NCBI GenBank assembly: GCA_900079685.1
Contig: LT599018.1
Coordinates: 1,831,528-1,895,527 of the forward strand
Direction of reading: 5' to 3'
Source: an uncultured delta proteobacterium
Lineage (GTDB): Bacteria; Desulfobacterota; Desulfovibrionia; Desulfovibrionales; Desulfovibrionaceae
Length of the DNA: 64,000 nucleotides
The translations under genes were made by a program, and so were the position numbers. The notes below the pieces were generated by a model, which was not told the origin of the DNA, did no database searches, and saw nothing but the letters and a program-made list of their open reading frames with translations. This document shows positions 8,847-17,225 of the stretch, one piece after another. Position 1 is the first letter of the stretch; the number at the start of each line of letters is the position of its first letter.

Positions 8847-11045
8847 ATGCCTGAGACCATGCCCGAAAAACCCAAGGCCCCGCTCTGCCCGTCACTCTGC
8901 ATCAAGGGCGCGGCGTTTGCCCTGGTCGTGACCGGGGCGGTGTTCCTTGCCGTTTTCATCGCCGCCACCCTGCCGGAAAAGACCACGGGCTGGCAGGCCG
9001 CGCTTCCCACCGCATCCATGTCCGAGGCGGAAGCAGAGGCCGCGCTCCTGCGCGCGCAATACCTGCACGAAGCCGCCGTCAGGCCGCGCCTTATCCGGGC
9101 CGGCTTTTTCTCCACCAACGACGTGACCGGCAAGCGGAACCCCCACGGAGCATACCATAACGAGAACGCCTTTTCGGAAACGCTGGTCCGCGCGCTCTGG
9201 AACGTGCGCCCGTTTCCGGAACTGCACGACGCGTTCCTGACCGCGCTTCTCGACACGAAGACGGACCCAAGGGAACGCGCGGCCGCGTTCTCCCGCCATG
9301 CCGGTTTCCTTGCCGCCACGGCCGAGGCCATCGCGTACAAAAACAGCGACGGATACCGGGCGCGCGACTCCTATGACCGGAACTGGAACGCTGAAAAGGC
9401 CGAAACCTGGTTCGAATATTTCCGCTACGACCCGCGCGTGCAATACGGTGACGACGGGGAACGGCGGTACTCTTCCCGGCGGGAAACGGCAAAGGACGCC
9501 GCCACGGCCGTCGCGGAATTCGATGCGAAGCTCGCCCTGGCCCGCCAGGTCCTGCCCATGGTCCTGGCGGACGTGCGAAAAGAGATGGCCGCCCAAGCGA
9601 CTTTTGCGGAGGGCAAACCGCGAGGCGGCACGGGCAAGGCCCGGGGCGGCGCTCCCTCACCGGAGCGGTACCTGGAAGAACTGAGCGGCACCATCAACGA
9701 GGCCGTGCGCGCCATGTGGCGGGAACGCGCCAACCCCGCCTTCCTCCCCCTGGCCAAGGATATGCTCAATTCCGGCGAAGGCACGGTTATCCAACGTTAC
9801 GAGGCCGTTCCGCTCATCGCCCAAAAACCCGGTCTGCCGCTTTCCGAATATTTATTCTGGCAGCAGTACAAAGAGGATCTGGCCTCCGTCACCGCCTGCG
9901 TGGGCACGTCCCCCTCGTCCTACGCCTATCTCCTGGGCTGCATGGACAAGCTCATGACCGCCACCACCAGCGAAATGAAGGCGCGCGGCTCCTTCCTGCT
10001 GGGCGGGCAGACCGGCCCCGGCGTCACCATGACCCGGACCGGCGCTTTTGCTCCGGCGCGCAATCTTTCCGGCAGCCTCTACCTGCTCGCGGACATGGGC
10101 CTTGCCATGAAAGACGCCCCCGCCTACGACCTTGACCGGGCCTACCCCATTTTCCGGGGCACGCTCTACCGGTATATGGAAAACCAGCCCCTGGTCCTGC
10201 CGCTCAACCCGGACAACCCCAAGGACGCCGCCGTCATCACATGGTACGCGGACAAAGGCTGGTACCAGGGCCGCACGCTGCTGTTCAGCGCGGTCGGTTC
10301 CCCGGCGGATATGGCGCGGCATTGGGCTTCCGTCCACCTGCTCTGGTGGCCGAGCGGCAAGGGCAAGGCGGACGCGGACCCGGATCTGGCCTACCTTCAC
10401 CCCGTGAGCGGGCATTTCATGACCGGCCTTGTTCCGCAGCTCAAGGGCAAGGGCGTGTCCCGGTTCCTCGGCCCGGTTACCGGGCTCTGGTTCGGCAGGC
10501 GGAACGTGGACAAAAACGGCTGGTTCGATGAAAAGTTCGAGGCCAGACCGGAAGCCGCGCCCGCGACAGCGGCCGCGCCCCGAACCCCGCTGCGCTCGCC
10601 GCTTCTCGACTGGTTCGCCAAAGAAACCACGCAGGGGGATACGGAGCAAACGGAAAAACCGCTGCCGGTCCAGACGGCCCCCGCCTATTCGGAAGCCACG
10701 GCCACCATCATCCTGAGCAAAGAGGTCCGCAAGGCCACGGGCGACGCGTACCGGTATAACTACAGGATAATCCTGGCACGGGAGATAGACGCCAAATTCA
10801 AGGACGACAAGGCCGCGCCCATGGATGTGTTCTCCTTTGTGGACAACGCCGTGACCATGCTGAGTGAATGGGGCCTTACCAACGGCAGGGAAGTCACTCC
10901 CGCCACGGAATACCTCTGGCGGTTCCGCAACGATCCGGCGCTGGAAAAGCGCGTCCGCGACATTCTTTCCGATACCAAACAGCGCCCGTACGAGCGGATG
11001 CGTAAAGTGCGGCGGGCTCTCGGCCTGCCGGAGAAAACGAGCTGA
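8847..11045 (+). CDS. Unrecognised membrane-anchored protein, first of a tandem pair
   Basis: 732 residues. The N-terminus is cytoplasmic with one transmembrane segment at about residues 18-38 (FALVVTGAVFLAVFIAATL), so most of the chain should be periplasmic and membrane-anchored. The remainder is a soluble mix with many Trp, Tyr and Arg. The region about 70-150 (PRLIRAGFF..., ALWNVRPFPELHD) and the last 110 residues align by eye in order with the following gene, suggesting an ancestral duplication. A Pro/Thr/Ala-rich linker lies at about 575-610. The start has GAGGG upstream. It is separated from the next gene by 11 bases, so the two are almost certainly co-transcribed. No function can be given. 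Confidence 0.55.
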   Translation: MPETMPEKPKAPLCPSLCIKGAAFALVVTGAVFLAVFIAATLPEKTTGWQAALPTASMSEAEAEAALLRAQYLHEAAVRPRLIRAGFFSTNDVTGKRNPHGAYHNENAFSETLVRALWNVRPFPELHDAFLTALLDTKTDPRERAAAFSRHAGFLAATAEAIAYKNSDGYRARDSYDRNWNAEKAETWFEYFRYDPRVQYGDDGERRYSSRRETAKDAATAVAEFDAKLALARQVLPMVLADVRKEMAAQATFAEGKPRGGTGKARGGAPSPERYLEELSGTINEAVRAMWRERANPAFLPLAKDMLNSGEGTVIQRYEAVPLIAQKPGLPLSEYLFWQQYKEDLASVTACVGTSPSSYAYLLGCMDKLMTATTSEMKARGSFLLGGQTGPGVTMTRTGAFAPARNLSGSLYLLADMGLAMKDAPAYDLDRAYPIFRGTLYRYMENQPLVLPLNPDNPKDAAVITWYADKGWYQGRTLLFSAVGSPADMARHWASVHLLWWPSGKGKADADPDLAYLHPVSGHFMTGLVPQLKGKGVSRFLGPVTGLWFGRRNVDKNGWFDEKFEARPEAAPATAAAPRTPLRSPLLDWFAKETTQGDTEQTEKPLPVQTAPAYSEATATIILSKEVRKATGDAYRYNYRIILAREIDAKFKDDKAAPMDVFSFVDNAVTMLSEWGLTNGREVTPATEYLWRFRNDPALEKRVRDILSDTKQRPYERMRKVRRALGLPEKTS

Positions 11046-11056
11046 CGGGAGCTGCC

Positions 11057-13072
11057 ATGAAAAATACGACCCACCTTCCCTCCCTGTTCCGCTCCCTTCT
11101 TGCCGCCGGGTTCGCGGCCGGGCTCCTGCTCGCCCCGGCCCAGGCCGCCGAGGCCGCCACAACAGCCCCTGCCGCCGCAACCGGCGCCCAGGCCCAGGAT
11201 GCGGCGGCGGAACACACAGCGCTACTGGACGAACTTGCCAAGCGGGCCGAAGAAAGAGCTCTGTTCGCCGCGCAAACGGCGCCCCGCCTCTCCTCGGCGT
11301 TCCGCGATTCCCGCTACCGTCACCGCACCGATATGGCGGAAAACCTTGCCGACGCACTCTGGGAACTTCGCTCCAACCCGGCCGTCCAAAAGGAATGGCT
11401 GGAAAAGCTGGCCGGGCCGGACCTGGACGTCAGGAAGCGGGAGAGCATGTTGCGGGAGTTTGAATCCTTCTGGGAAGAAACCCACTACCTCGCGGAAACG
11501 CTGGGACGTCAGGACTCCCGGAAGGGCAACCTGTGGACGAAATTTCGCGGCAGGTATCTTCCCGATCCCCCCAATTCCGATGGCGGCAAACAACCCGGCC
11601 GCCCCACGCACATTTACGCCCGGACCGCCGAAACGCTCAAACAGGCCAAAGCCCGTGAGGCGCTCTTCGCCGACGCCCTGGTTCTCAACAATGCGTTGCG
11701 CCAGGCAAAGGCCGGGCGGCATGATATCCGGGAGTATCTCGGCCCGCTCCTGAAACTGAAAGACATGCCGGACGAGCTGCAACTCGCGGCCACCCTTGTC
11801 GGCAACGAAGACATTCCCCGCGACCGGGTCTTGGGCCTGATGCAAAAACTTGCGACGGACCCGGCCGCCGCCCGCAGAGAAATCGCGGATGCCGGAAAAA
11901 TAGCCGCCCTTGAAGGCCGCTACCTGTTCGCCACCCGCATGGAAGGCGCGCGCGACTTCGTCCTGTTGCCCCTGGCAGGCATTCTGCCCGACGCGGTCCG
12001 GGCCGTGGAAAAACCGGGCACCATTCCGCTCGCGGCTTACGAGAAGACGGAAACAGAAAAAACGCTTTCTCGGAAACGGATGAAAGAACTGCTGCCGGAG
12101 GATTTCCGCTTGCGCTCGGAAGACGGCAAAAGTATGGTTCCCCTCCCGTTCCTGGAAAAGGGCGAGCGGCTGTACATGCTGCTGCCGGAAGGGCCGGGCG
12201 CGCGTATTTTTGCCGGCACCCCGCTGGACGCGCTGGCCTACGTCGGCCCGCGCGTGGCCGAGTATGCCCCGGACACGGCTGAAACTCTGTTTGCGCCATT
12301 CTTTATGGGAAACCGGGGCAAGGACACCTATCTTATTGCCGCCGCCTGCGGGCCGGAAGAGTTGGCCGCGCATCTCGGCAGCCTGAGCGTGGTGTCCTCG
12401 GCGCGTGAAAAAAGCCTTTACGGTCCGTTCGCTGACTTTGTCTGGAAGGAAGAAGACCAACGCCGGTGGCGGATCCACAGCAAACACCTCAAAGAAAAAC
12501 TCCCCAAGGATATCCCGGGCGAAACTTTTCGCCTGGCCGCCGTCGGCGACGCCAACGCCCTCATTGCCCTGGCGCCCCTCGCGGATAAAAAAGGGCTGGA
12601 ACGCTTGATGGGGCCCATCCGGGGCGTTTGGACGAAAGACAACGGCCGGTATGATGCCGAGCCCTGGGCCGAGATGCGCTACGCGCCCTCCGCCAAGGCG
12701 GAACCCTTCGCGCTGGGCAAATCCCCTGTCCTCGGCCTGAACACAACCGCGCTGAAAGCCCTGATAGCCGGGCAGGAAAAGTATCTCGTCCGCGCCTGGG
12801 CCGACTACGCCCTGCGCGGGCGCGAAGAGGCCGCCGATGACGACCGGCGCAAGGAACAGTACCGGGCGGCCATCGTGGAAACGGAAGCCAAGTTCGCGGC
12901 CATGCACGCCAGGGGCTTCGTCTCCCCCATGGATGCGGGCACGGCCCTCTACCTGCTGGAAGAATTCCGCAAGGACGCGGTCAAACTGGAAGCCATGCGC
13001 GCCGTTCTTGACGATACCGCCAAATCCTCGGCGCGGCGCGTGGCGGCCATGCAGGCCATAGCCTATAACTGA
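11057..13072 (+). CDS. Unrecognised exported protein, second of a tandem pair
   Basis: 671 residues with an N-terminal signal peptide (LLAAGFAAGLLLAPAQAAEA, cleavage about residue 30). It follows the previous gene by 11 bases. Order-conserved similarity to that gene is visible: PRLSSAFRDSRYRH and ENLADALWELRSNP near the N-terminus correspond to PRLIRAGFF and ETLVRALWNVRPFP, and both end with a helical domain of about 100 residues after a GLNTT/SEATA segment. Here the anchor has become a signal peptide, so the pair may be one membrane-bound and one free periplasmic partner (inference). No catalytic motif was identified. Confidence 0.55.
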   Translation: MKNTTHLPSLFRSLLAAGFAAGLLLAPAQAAEAATTAPAAATGAQAQDAAAEHTALLDELAKRAEERALFAAQTAPRLSSAFRDSRYRHRTDMAENLADALWELRSNPAVQKEWLEKLAGPDLDVRKRESMLREFESFWEETHYLAETLGRQDSRKGNLWTKFRGRYLPDPPNSDGGKQPGRPTHIYARTAETLKQAKAREALFADALVLNNALRQAKAGRHDIREYLGPLLKLKDMPDELQLAATLVGNEDIPRDRVLGLMQKLATDPAAARREIADAGKIAALEGRYLFATRMEGARDFVLLPLAGILPDAVRAVEKPGTIPLAAYEKTETEKTLSRKRMKELLPEDFRLRSEDGKSMVPLPFLEKGERLYMLLPEGPGARIFAGTPLDALAYVGPRVAEYAPDTAETLFAPFFMGNRGKDTYLIAAACGPEELAAHLGSLSVVSSAREKSLYGPFADFVWKEEDQRRWRIHSKHLKEKLPKDIPGETFRLAAVGDANALIALAPLADKKGLERLMGPIRGVWTKDNGRYDAEPWAEMRYAPSAKAEPFALGKSPVLGLNTTALKALIAGQEKYLVRAWADYALRGREEAADDDRRKEQYRAAIVETEAKFAAMHARGFVSPMDAGTALYLLEEFRKDAVKLEAMRAVLDDTAKSSARRVAAMQAIAYN

Positions 13073-13151
13073 TACGCGGTTTTTCGCACCGTGTAGCCGG
13101 GCCGTTCTCCTGTTCGCGGGAGAGCGGCCCAAAAACGAGAGTGAAACGGCC

Positions 13152-13679
13152 ATGCACCCTGATTCGCGGTTTCCCGAAGACATGCGGACCTTCATCGTCA
13201 CGCGGCGGCACGTGTTCCTGGCGTCCCTCCCCTCGCTCGCCAGGCTCTTTCTGGGTGCCCTTGCGGGTATCATTCTGTTTGATTGCTACACGGTATGCCG
13301 TGATTACGGGCCGGACCTCATCCTGGAGCATTTCGGCTCCTGGATTCCTGCGCTTCTCACTTCCCTCTGGCCCATGTACTGCCTGTTCGCCGGGCTGTGC
13401 GCCTTTCTTTACTGGTGCGCCGGAAAGCAGAAGGTGGTCGGTATCCCGGTCCGGTACGGATTTGACGATACCGGCGTCTACATTGATGATTTCTACGGCT
13501 CTTCCTACTGCCGGTGGGAACTTTTCAACTCCACGCGCGAGGGGCGCGAATTTATCCTTCTCAATGACGGGGCCCGTAAGATACTCTGGCCGAAAGCCGT
13601 CTGGTCCGACGCGGAACTCGCGGCCCAGAGAACGCTTATCCGGGAGAAGGTTTCTCCCAAACGCGTGTGCGAACCATGA
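13152..13679 (+). CDS. YcxB-like membrane protein
   Basis: 175 residues: a short cytoplasmic N-terminus, two transmembrane helices (about 30-48 and 65-92), then a cytoplasmic domain of about 75 residues. The C-terminal domain (YGFDDTGVYIDD, then FILLNDGARKILWPKA) has the look of the YcxB-like domain, a PH-like fold found behind two helices in many bacteria. The function is unknown. The stop overlaps the start of the ABC permease gene (ATGA), so it is the first gene of that operon. A stem-loop at 13099-13130 precedes it. Confidence 0.55.
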   Translation: MHPDSRFPEDMRTFIVTRRHVFLASLPSLARLFLGALAGIILFDCYTVCRDYGPDLILEHFGSWIPALLTSLWPMYCLFAGLCAFLYWCAGKQKVVGIPVRYGFDDTGVYIDDFYGSSYCRWELFNSTREGREFILLNDGARKILWPKAVWSDAELAAQRTLIREKVSPKRVCEP

Positions 13680-14737
13680 CCCAGACGACCATGACCATTC
13701 CCGCGAAGAATTCCGGCAGCCCCTGGAGCGCGTTGGCGCGCAGGGCGTTTCGCCGTTTGATGCTGCTGTTGTGCGTGTTTCTCGGCATCACCGTCATCAG
13801 CTTCGCGGTCATCCATCTTGCGCCGGGCTCTCCGGTGGACCTGGAAACCACCATGAACCCCCTGGCGGACCAGGACGCCCGCGCGCGGCTGCAAAAACTG
13901 TACGGCCTGGACAAGCCCCTGCACATTCAGTACGGCAACTGGCTCGTATCGCTGGTCAAGCTCGATTTCGGCAATTCCCTTTCCGGTGACAGGCGGCCCG
14001 TTCTGACCCTCATCGGCGAACGGCTGCCCCTGACCGTGGGCATGAACGTGGTGGCCCTCTTCCTCACGCTTTGTATCGCCATCCCCCTTGGGTGTTTTTC
14101 CGCGCGCTACAGGGGCAGCCCCTTTGATTTTTCCATCACGGTCTTCGTGTTCATCGGCTTTGCCATGCCGGGATTCTGGCTGGCCCTCATCCTGATCCAA
14201 TATTGCGCCATCGAGTGGCAGCTTTTCCCGATTTCCGGCCTGACCTCGCTGAACTTCGCCTCGCTTTCAACCTGGGACAAAACCCTGGACCTGGCCCGGC
14301 ACCTGGCCCTGCCCATCGCGGTCTATACCTTCGGGAGCCTCGCCCAGGTTTCGCGGTTCATGCGTTCCTCCATGCTCGAAGTGCTGCGCCAGGACTACAT
14401 CACAACGGCGCGGGCCAAGGGCCTTTCCGGCCGGGTCGTGCTGTTCGGCCACGCGCTGCGCAACGCGTTGCTGCCCGTCATAACCCTGCTGGGGCTTTCC
14501 ATCCCCGGCCTTATCGGCGGCAGCGTCATCATTGAGACCATCTTCGCCCTGCCGGGCCTGGGGCAGCTTTTTTACAGCGCGGTCATGATGCGCGACTACC
14601 CTTTGATTATGGGCAACCTCGTGCTGGGCGCATTTTTGACGCTGGCCGGGAACCTGGTCGCGGACCTCTGCTACGGCGTGGCGGACCCGCGCATCCGGTC
14701 CGGCGCGGACAACGGCGGCGCCGGAGGCGCGTCATGA
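13676..14737 (+). CDS. Peptide/nickel-type ABC transporter permease, DppB/OppB family
   Basis: About 353 residues, an inner-membrane permease subunit of a dipeptide/oligopeptide/nickel-type ABC importer. Six transmembrane segments are visible, and the cytoplasmic EAA loop (DYITTARAKGLSGRVVLFGH) that contacts the ATPase is intact near residue 245. The N-terminal motif GSPVDLETTMNPL and the signature GNSLSGDRRPV fit DppB. The start at 13676 gives an ATGA overlap with the preceding gene; a GTG at 13667 is the alternative. The next gene is its DppC-type partner. No solute-binding protein or ATPase gene lies within this window near it, so those must be encoded elsewhere or the system is incomplete. 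Confidence 0.85.
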   Translation: MTQTTMTIPAKNSGSPWSALARRAFRRLMLLLCVFLGITVISFAVIHLAPGSPVDLETTMNPLADQDARARLQKLYGLDKPLHIQYGNWLVSLVKLDFGNSLSGDRRPVLTLIGERLPLTVGMNVVALFLTLCIAIPLGCFSARYRGSPFDFSITVFVFIGFAMPGFWLALILIQYCAIEWQLFPISGLTSLNFASLSTWDKTLDLARHLALPIAVYTFGSLAQVSRFMRSSMLEVLRQDYITTARAKGLSGRVVLFGHALRNALLPVITLLGLSIPGLIGGSVIIETIFALPGLGQLFYSAVMMRDYPLIMGNLVLGAFLTLAGNLVADLCYGVADPRIRSGADNGGAGGAS

Positions 14738-15618
14738 ACGCGCAAACCGCACCCATGCCGGTTGCCGCGGCCAAAACGCCGCCCGCCAGAAAACGGCGGC
14801 GGTACGGCCCCCTCTTCTGGCTGGGGCTGTTCCTGGTGGTCACGGTTTCCATTCTGGCGGCCCTGGCCCCGTTTATCGCGCCGTTCGACCCCAACGCCAT
14901 CCATCTTGATGCCGGGCTCTCCAACATTTTCCAGCCGCCCTCGTGGGAACACTGGATGGGCACCGACGCGCTGGGGCGCGACGTCTTCTCCCGCATGCTC
15001 CACGGCGCGCGCGTCTCCCTGTGGGTGGGGTTCGTGTCCGTGGGGCTGGCCTCAGCCATCGGCGTGATCCTGGGGCTTCTGGCCGGGTATTACGGCGGGC
15101 TGGTGGACGAAGCCATCATGCGCGTCGTGGATATCATGCTCTGCTTCCCCTCGTTTTTCCTCATCCTCGCGGTTATCGCCTTTCTGGAACCGAACCTGGT
15201 GAACATCATGGTCATCATCGGCCTGACCTCCTGGATGGGCATAACCCGCCTGGTGCGGGCGGAAACCTTAAGCCTGCGCGAGCGCGATTTCATCGCGGCC
15301 GCGCGCCTCGCGGGCACAAAGCCCCGGGTCATCCTGTTCCGCCACGTTCTGCCCAACGCGCTCGCGCCGGTTCTGGTATCCGCCACCCTCGGCATCGCGG
15401 GCGCGATTCTGACGGAATCGTCCCTCTCCTTCCTGGGCCTCGGCGTGCAGCCGCCCATGGCCAGTTGGGGCAACATGCTTCTGGAAGGCAAGCAGGCGCT
15501 CGGCATCGCCTGGTGGCTGTCCATGTTCCCGGGCTTCGCCATCCTGCTGACGGCGCTGGGCTACAACCTGCTCGGGGAAAGCCTGCGGGACATTCTGGAC
15601 CCCCGCCTTTCGCGGTAG
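14734..15618 (+). CDS. Peptide/nickel-type ABC transporter permease, DppC/OppC family
   Basis: 294 residues. It has the typical DppC N-terminus with a first helix followed by IAPFDPNAIHLDAG and MGTDALGRDVFSRMLHGAR, a six-helix layout and the EAA loop (DFIAAARLAGTKPRVILFRH) at about residue 190. It overlaps the dppB-type gene by 4 bases (ATGA) and therefore forms a translationally coupled heterodimeric channel. The substrate cannot be told from the permeases alone. Confidence 0.87.
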   Translation: MNAQTAPMPVAAAKTPPARKRRRYGPLFWLGLFLVVTVSILAALAPFIAPFDPNAIHLDAGLSNIFQPPSWEHWMGTDALGRDVFSRMLHGARVSLWVGFVSVGLASAIGVILGLLAGYYGGLVDEAIMRVVDIMLCFPSFFLILAVIAFLEPNLVNIMVIIGLTSWMGITRLVRAETLSLRERDFIAAARLAGTKPRVILFRHVLPNALAPVLVSATLGIAGAILTESSLSFLGLGVQPPMASWGNMLLEGKQALGIAWWLSMFPGFAILLTALGYNLLGESLRDILDPRLSR

Positions 15619-15622
15619 CGCC

Positions 15623-17134
15623 ATGCACGTCCTGCTCCTGGACCCGCAGTACTGGTTCGATTTCACCGCTCTCGGGCACACGGTCAGCGCCGTCCCGCTC
15701 ACGGAGTACGAGACGCCGCTCGAGCACATTCTGGCAACACTGCCCGCCCCGCCCGACTGCATCATCCAGCAGGAACAACTCGGCGTGCGGCATTTTGTCA
15801 CGGGCCTTGAACACGCGCCCTGCCCGACGCTCTATCTGGCCTTTGACGCCCATCTGAATCTCTACTGGCAACAGTATTACGCCGGACTTTTCGACGCGGT
15901 CCTCACCCCGCACCGTACCCTGTTCGAGGCCCTGCCGCCGGAAAACAGGCATCCGCAAACCTTCCGCCTGGTCCCGGCCGGAACGGACCTGCCCTGGGTC
16001 GACCACGCGGACCGGCAACACCCCCTGGCCTTCTGCGGCCGCATAACGTCCGCCCGCCCTTTACGCAAAGCGATGACCGGCCTTCTGCAAAACCGTTTCG
16101 GCCTCGCCGTGCATCGGGATATGCCGCCGGAGGCCATGTTCCGCTTTTACCAAGACGCGCGGATCATCCCCAACGAGGCCATCTGTTTTGAGGTCAACAT
16201 GCGCCTCCTTGAAGGCGCTTCGGCCGGCGCGGCCCTTCTCACGCCCGACTGCGGCCCGGACCAGCTCGCGGCCTTCACCGACGGCGCGGAAATGCTCGTC
16301 TACCGCGACGGCCTGGACCTCTGCGAAAAAGCTTCCTGGCTCCTACGCAACCCGGACAAGGCCGAAACCATGGGCCGCACGGCGTGGGAGCGGGTGCAAC
16401 GCGAACACCTGCCCATACACCGGGCGGCCTTTGTCCTCGGCATCCTGCCCGGCCTCACCCAAACAAGAGTGACGGGCCGGGACGCGGCCGTCCTTACCTG
16501 GCTCACGCGGCTGGAACGCACGCAATCCGGCGACCTGCAATACCCGGCCTCCGGCCTCTTGTCCGCGAGCGCAGCCCTGCCGGACACCCCGGAGGTCCTT
16601 GCCGGCATGCTGCGCCTTTTGGGCTCGCCCGCGCGGAAAACCCCGGCCCTGGAATTTTGCCGCCTGCTTCTGAACAGCGGAACCGCCTCCCTCCTCCGCA
16701 ACGCAACGGCGTCGGCCTGCGCCCTGACACACGGCGACCTGCCCCTGGCCCAGGCGTTCCATGCGCGGCAGTTTCCCCCATCGCCTATTCCGCTCTCCCC
16801 CGCCGCGCTTTGCCGCGCCTGGGCCACGGCGTTGCACGAAAACGGCCGCACCGTTCGCCCCGGCTTCGCCTTCCGGCCCGAGGCCGGGCACCTCCCGGCC
16901 TGCGCCCTGGAATTCCTGGCCTTTGCCAAACACCTTTGCCCTCAGGAGCGGGAAACCCTCGCCCTGGAGGAAGCCGCCCTGCTCAAACCGTTTCCGGCCT
17001 ATGCCAGCTACCGCCTCTCGCTCCTTAAGTCCCTGCCGCCTTCCGGACAAAACCTGGACGAGCTTGCGGACCTCCTCCTCTTCTGCTGCCGCGTTGACGA
17101 GGGCCTCGCCCTGCGTGAAAAAATCGTGCGGTAG
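15623..17134 (+). CDS. CgeB-like glycosyltransferase family protein
   Basis: 503 residues, starting 4 bases after the dppC-type gene. The first half resembles the CgeB/DUF3880-type glycosyltransferase of GT-B fold: an N-terminal sensing of a path-like chain (LLLDPQYWFDF, LYLAFDAHLNLYW), then a nucleotide-sugar domain (GRITSARPLRK, CFEVNMRLLEGASAGAALLTPD, DLCEKASWLLRNPDKAE) with the typical N-x-R-x-x-E-x-x-x-x-G segment at about residues 190-205. The last 200 residues are helical and alanine/leucine-rich and not recognised; they may be a tetratricopeptide-like extension. Glycosyltransferases of this kind in motile deltaproteobacteria often act on surface glycans or flagellin, but this context gives no direct link. 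Confidence 0.6.
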   Translation: MHVLLLDPQYWFDFTALGHTVSAVPLTEYETPLEHILATLPAPPDCIIQQEQLGVRHFVTGLEHAPCPTLYLAFDAHLNLYWQQYYAGLFDAVLTPHRTLFEALPPENRHPQTFRLVPAGTDLPWVDHADRQHPLAFCGRITSARPLRKAMTGLLQNRFGLAVHRDMPPEAMFRFYQDARIIPNEAICFEVNMRLLEGASAGAALLTPDCGPDQLAAFTDGAEMLVYRDGLDLCEKASWLLRNPDKAETMGRTAWERVQREHLPIHRAAFVLGILPGLTQTRVTGRDAAVLTWLTRLERTQSGDLQYPASGLLSASAALPDTPEVLAGMLRLLGSPARKTPALEFCRLLLNSGTASLLRNATASACALTHGDLPLAQAFHARQFPPSPIPLSPAALCRAWATALHENGRTVRPGFAFRPEAGHLPACALEFLAFAKHLCPQERETLALEEAALLKPFPAYASYRLSLLKSLPPSGQNLDELADLLLFCCRVDEGLALREKIVR

Positions 17135-17225
17135 AACAGCCTTCCTCCCCCTTGCGGCTTCCCACCCCCCCGCGTATACTCCGCTCGTGAAATTTCGCCC
17201 CATTCCGGGCCCCATCAGGAACAGC

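Noticed and set aside
13099-13130. Hairpin GGGCCGTTCTCC/GGGAGAGCGGCCC as terminator before the YcxB-like gene
   Set aside because: Stem is good but there is no T tract on the plus strand; it could be a terminator only on weak grounds, so not listed as one.
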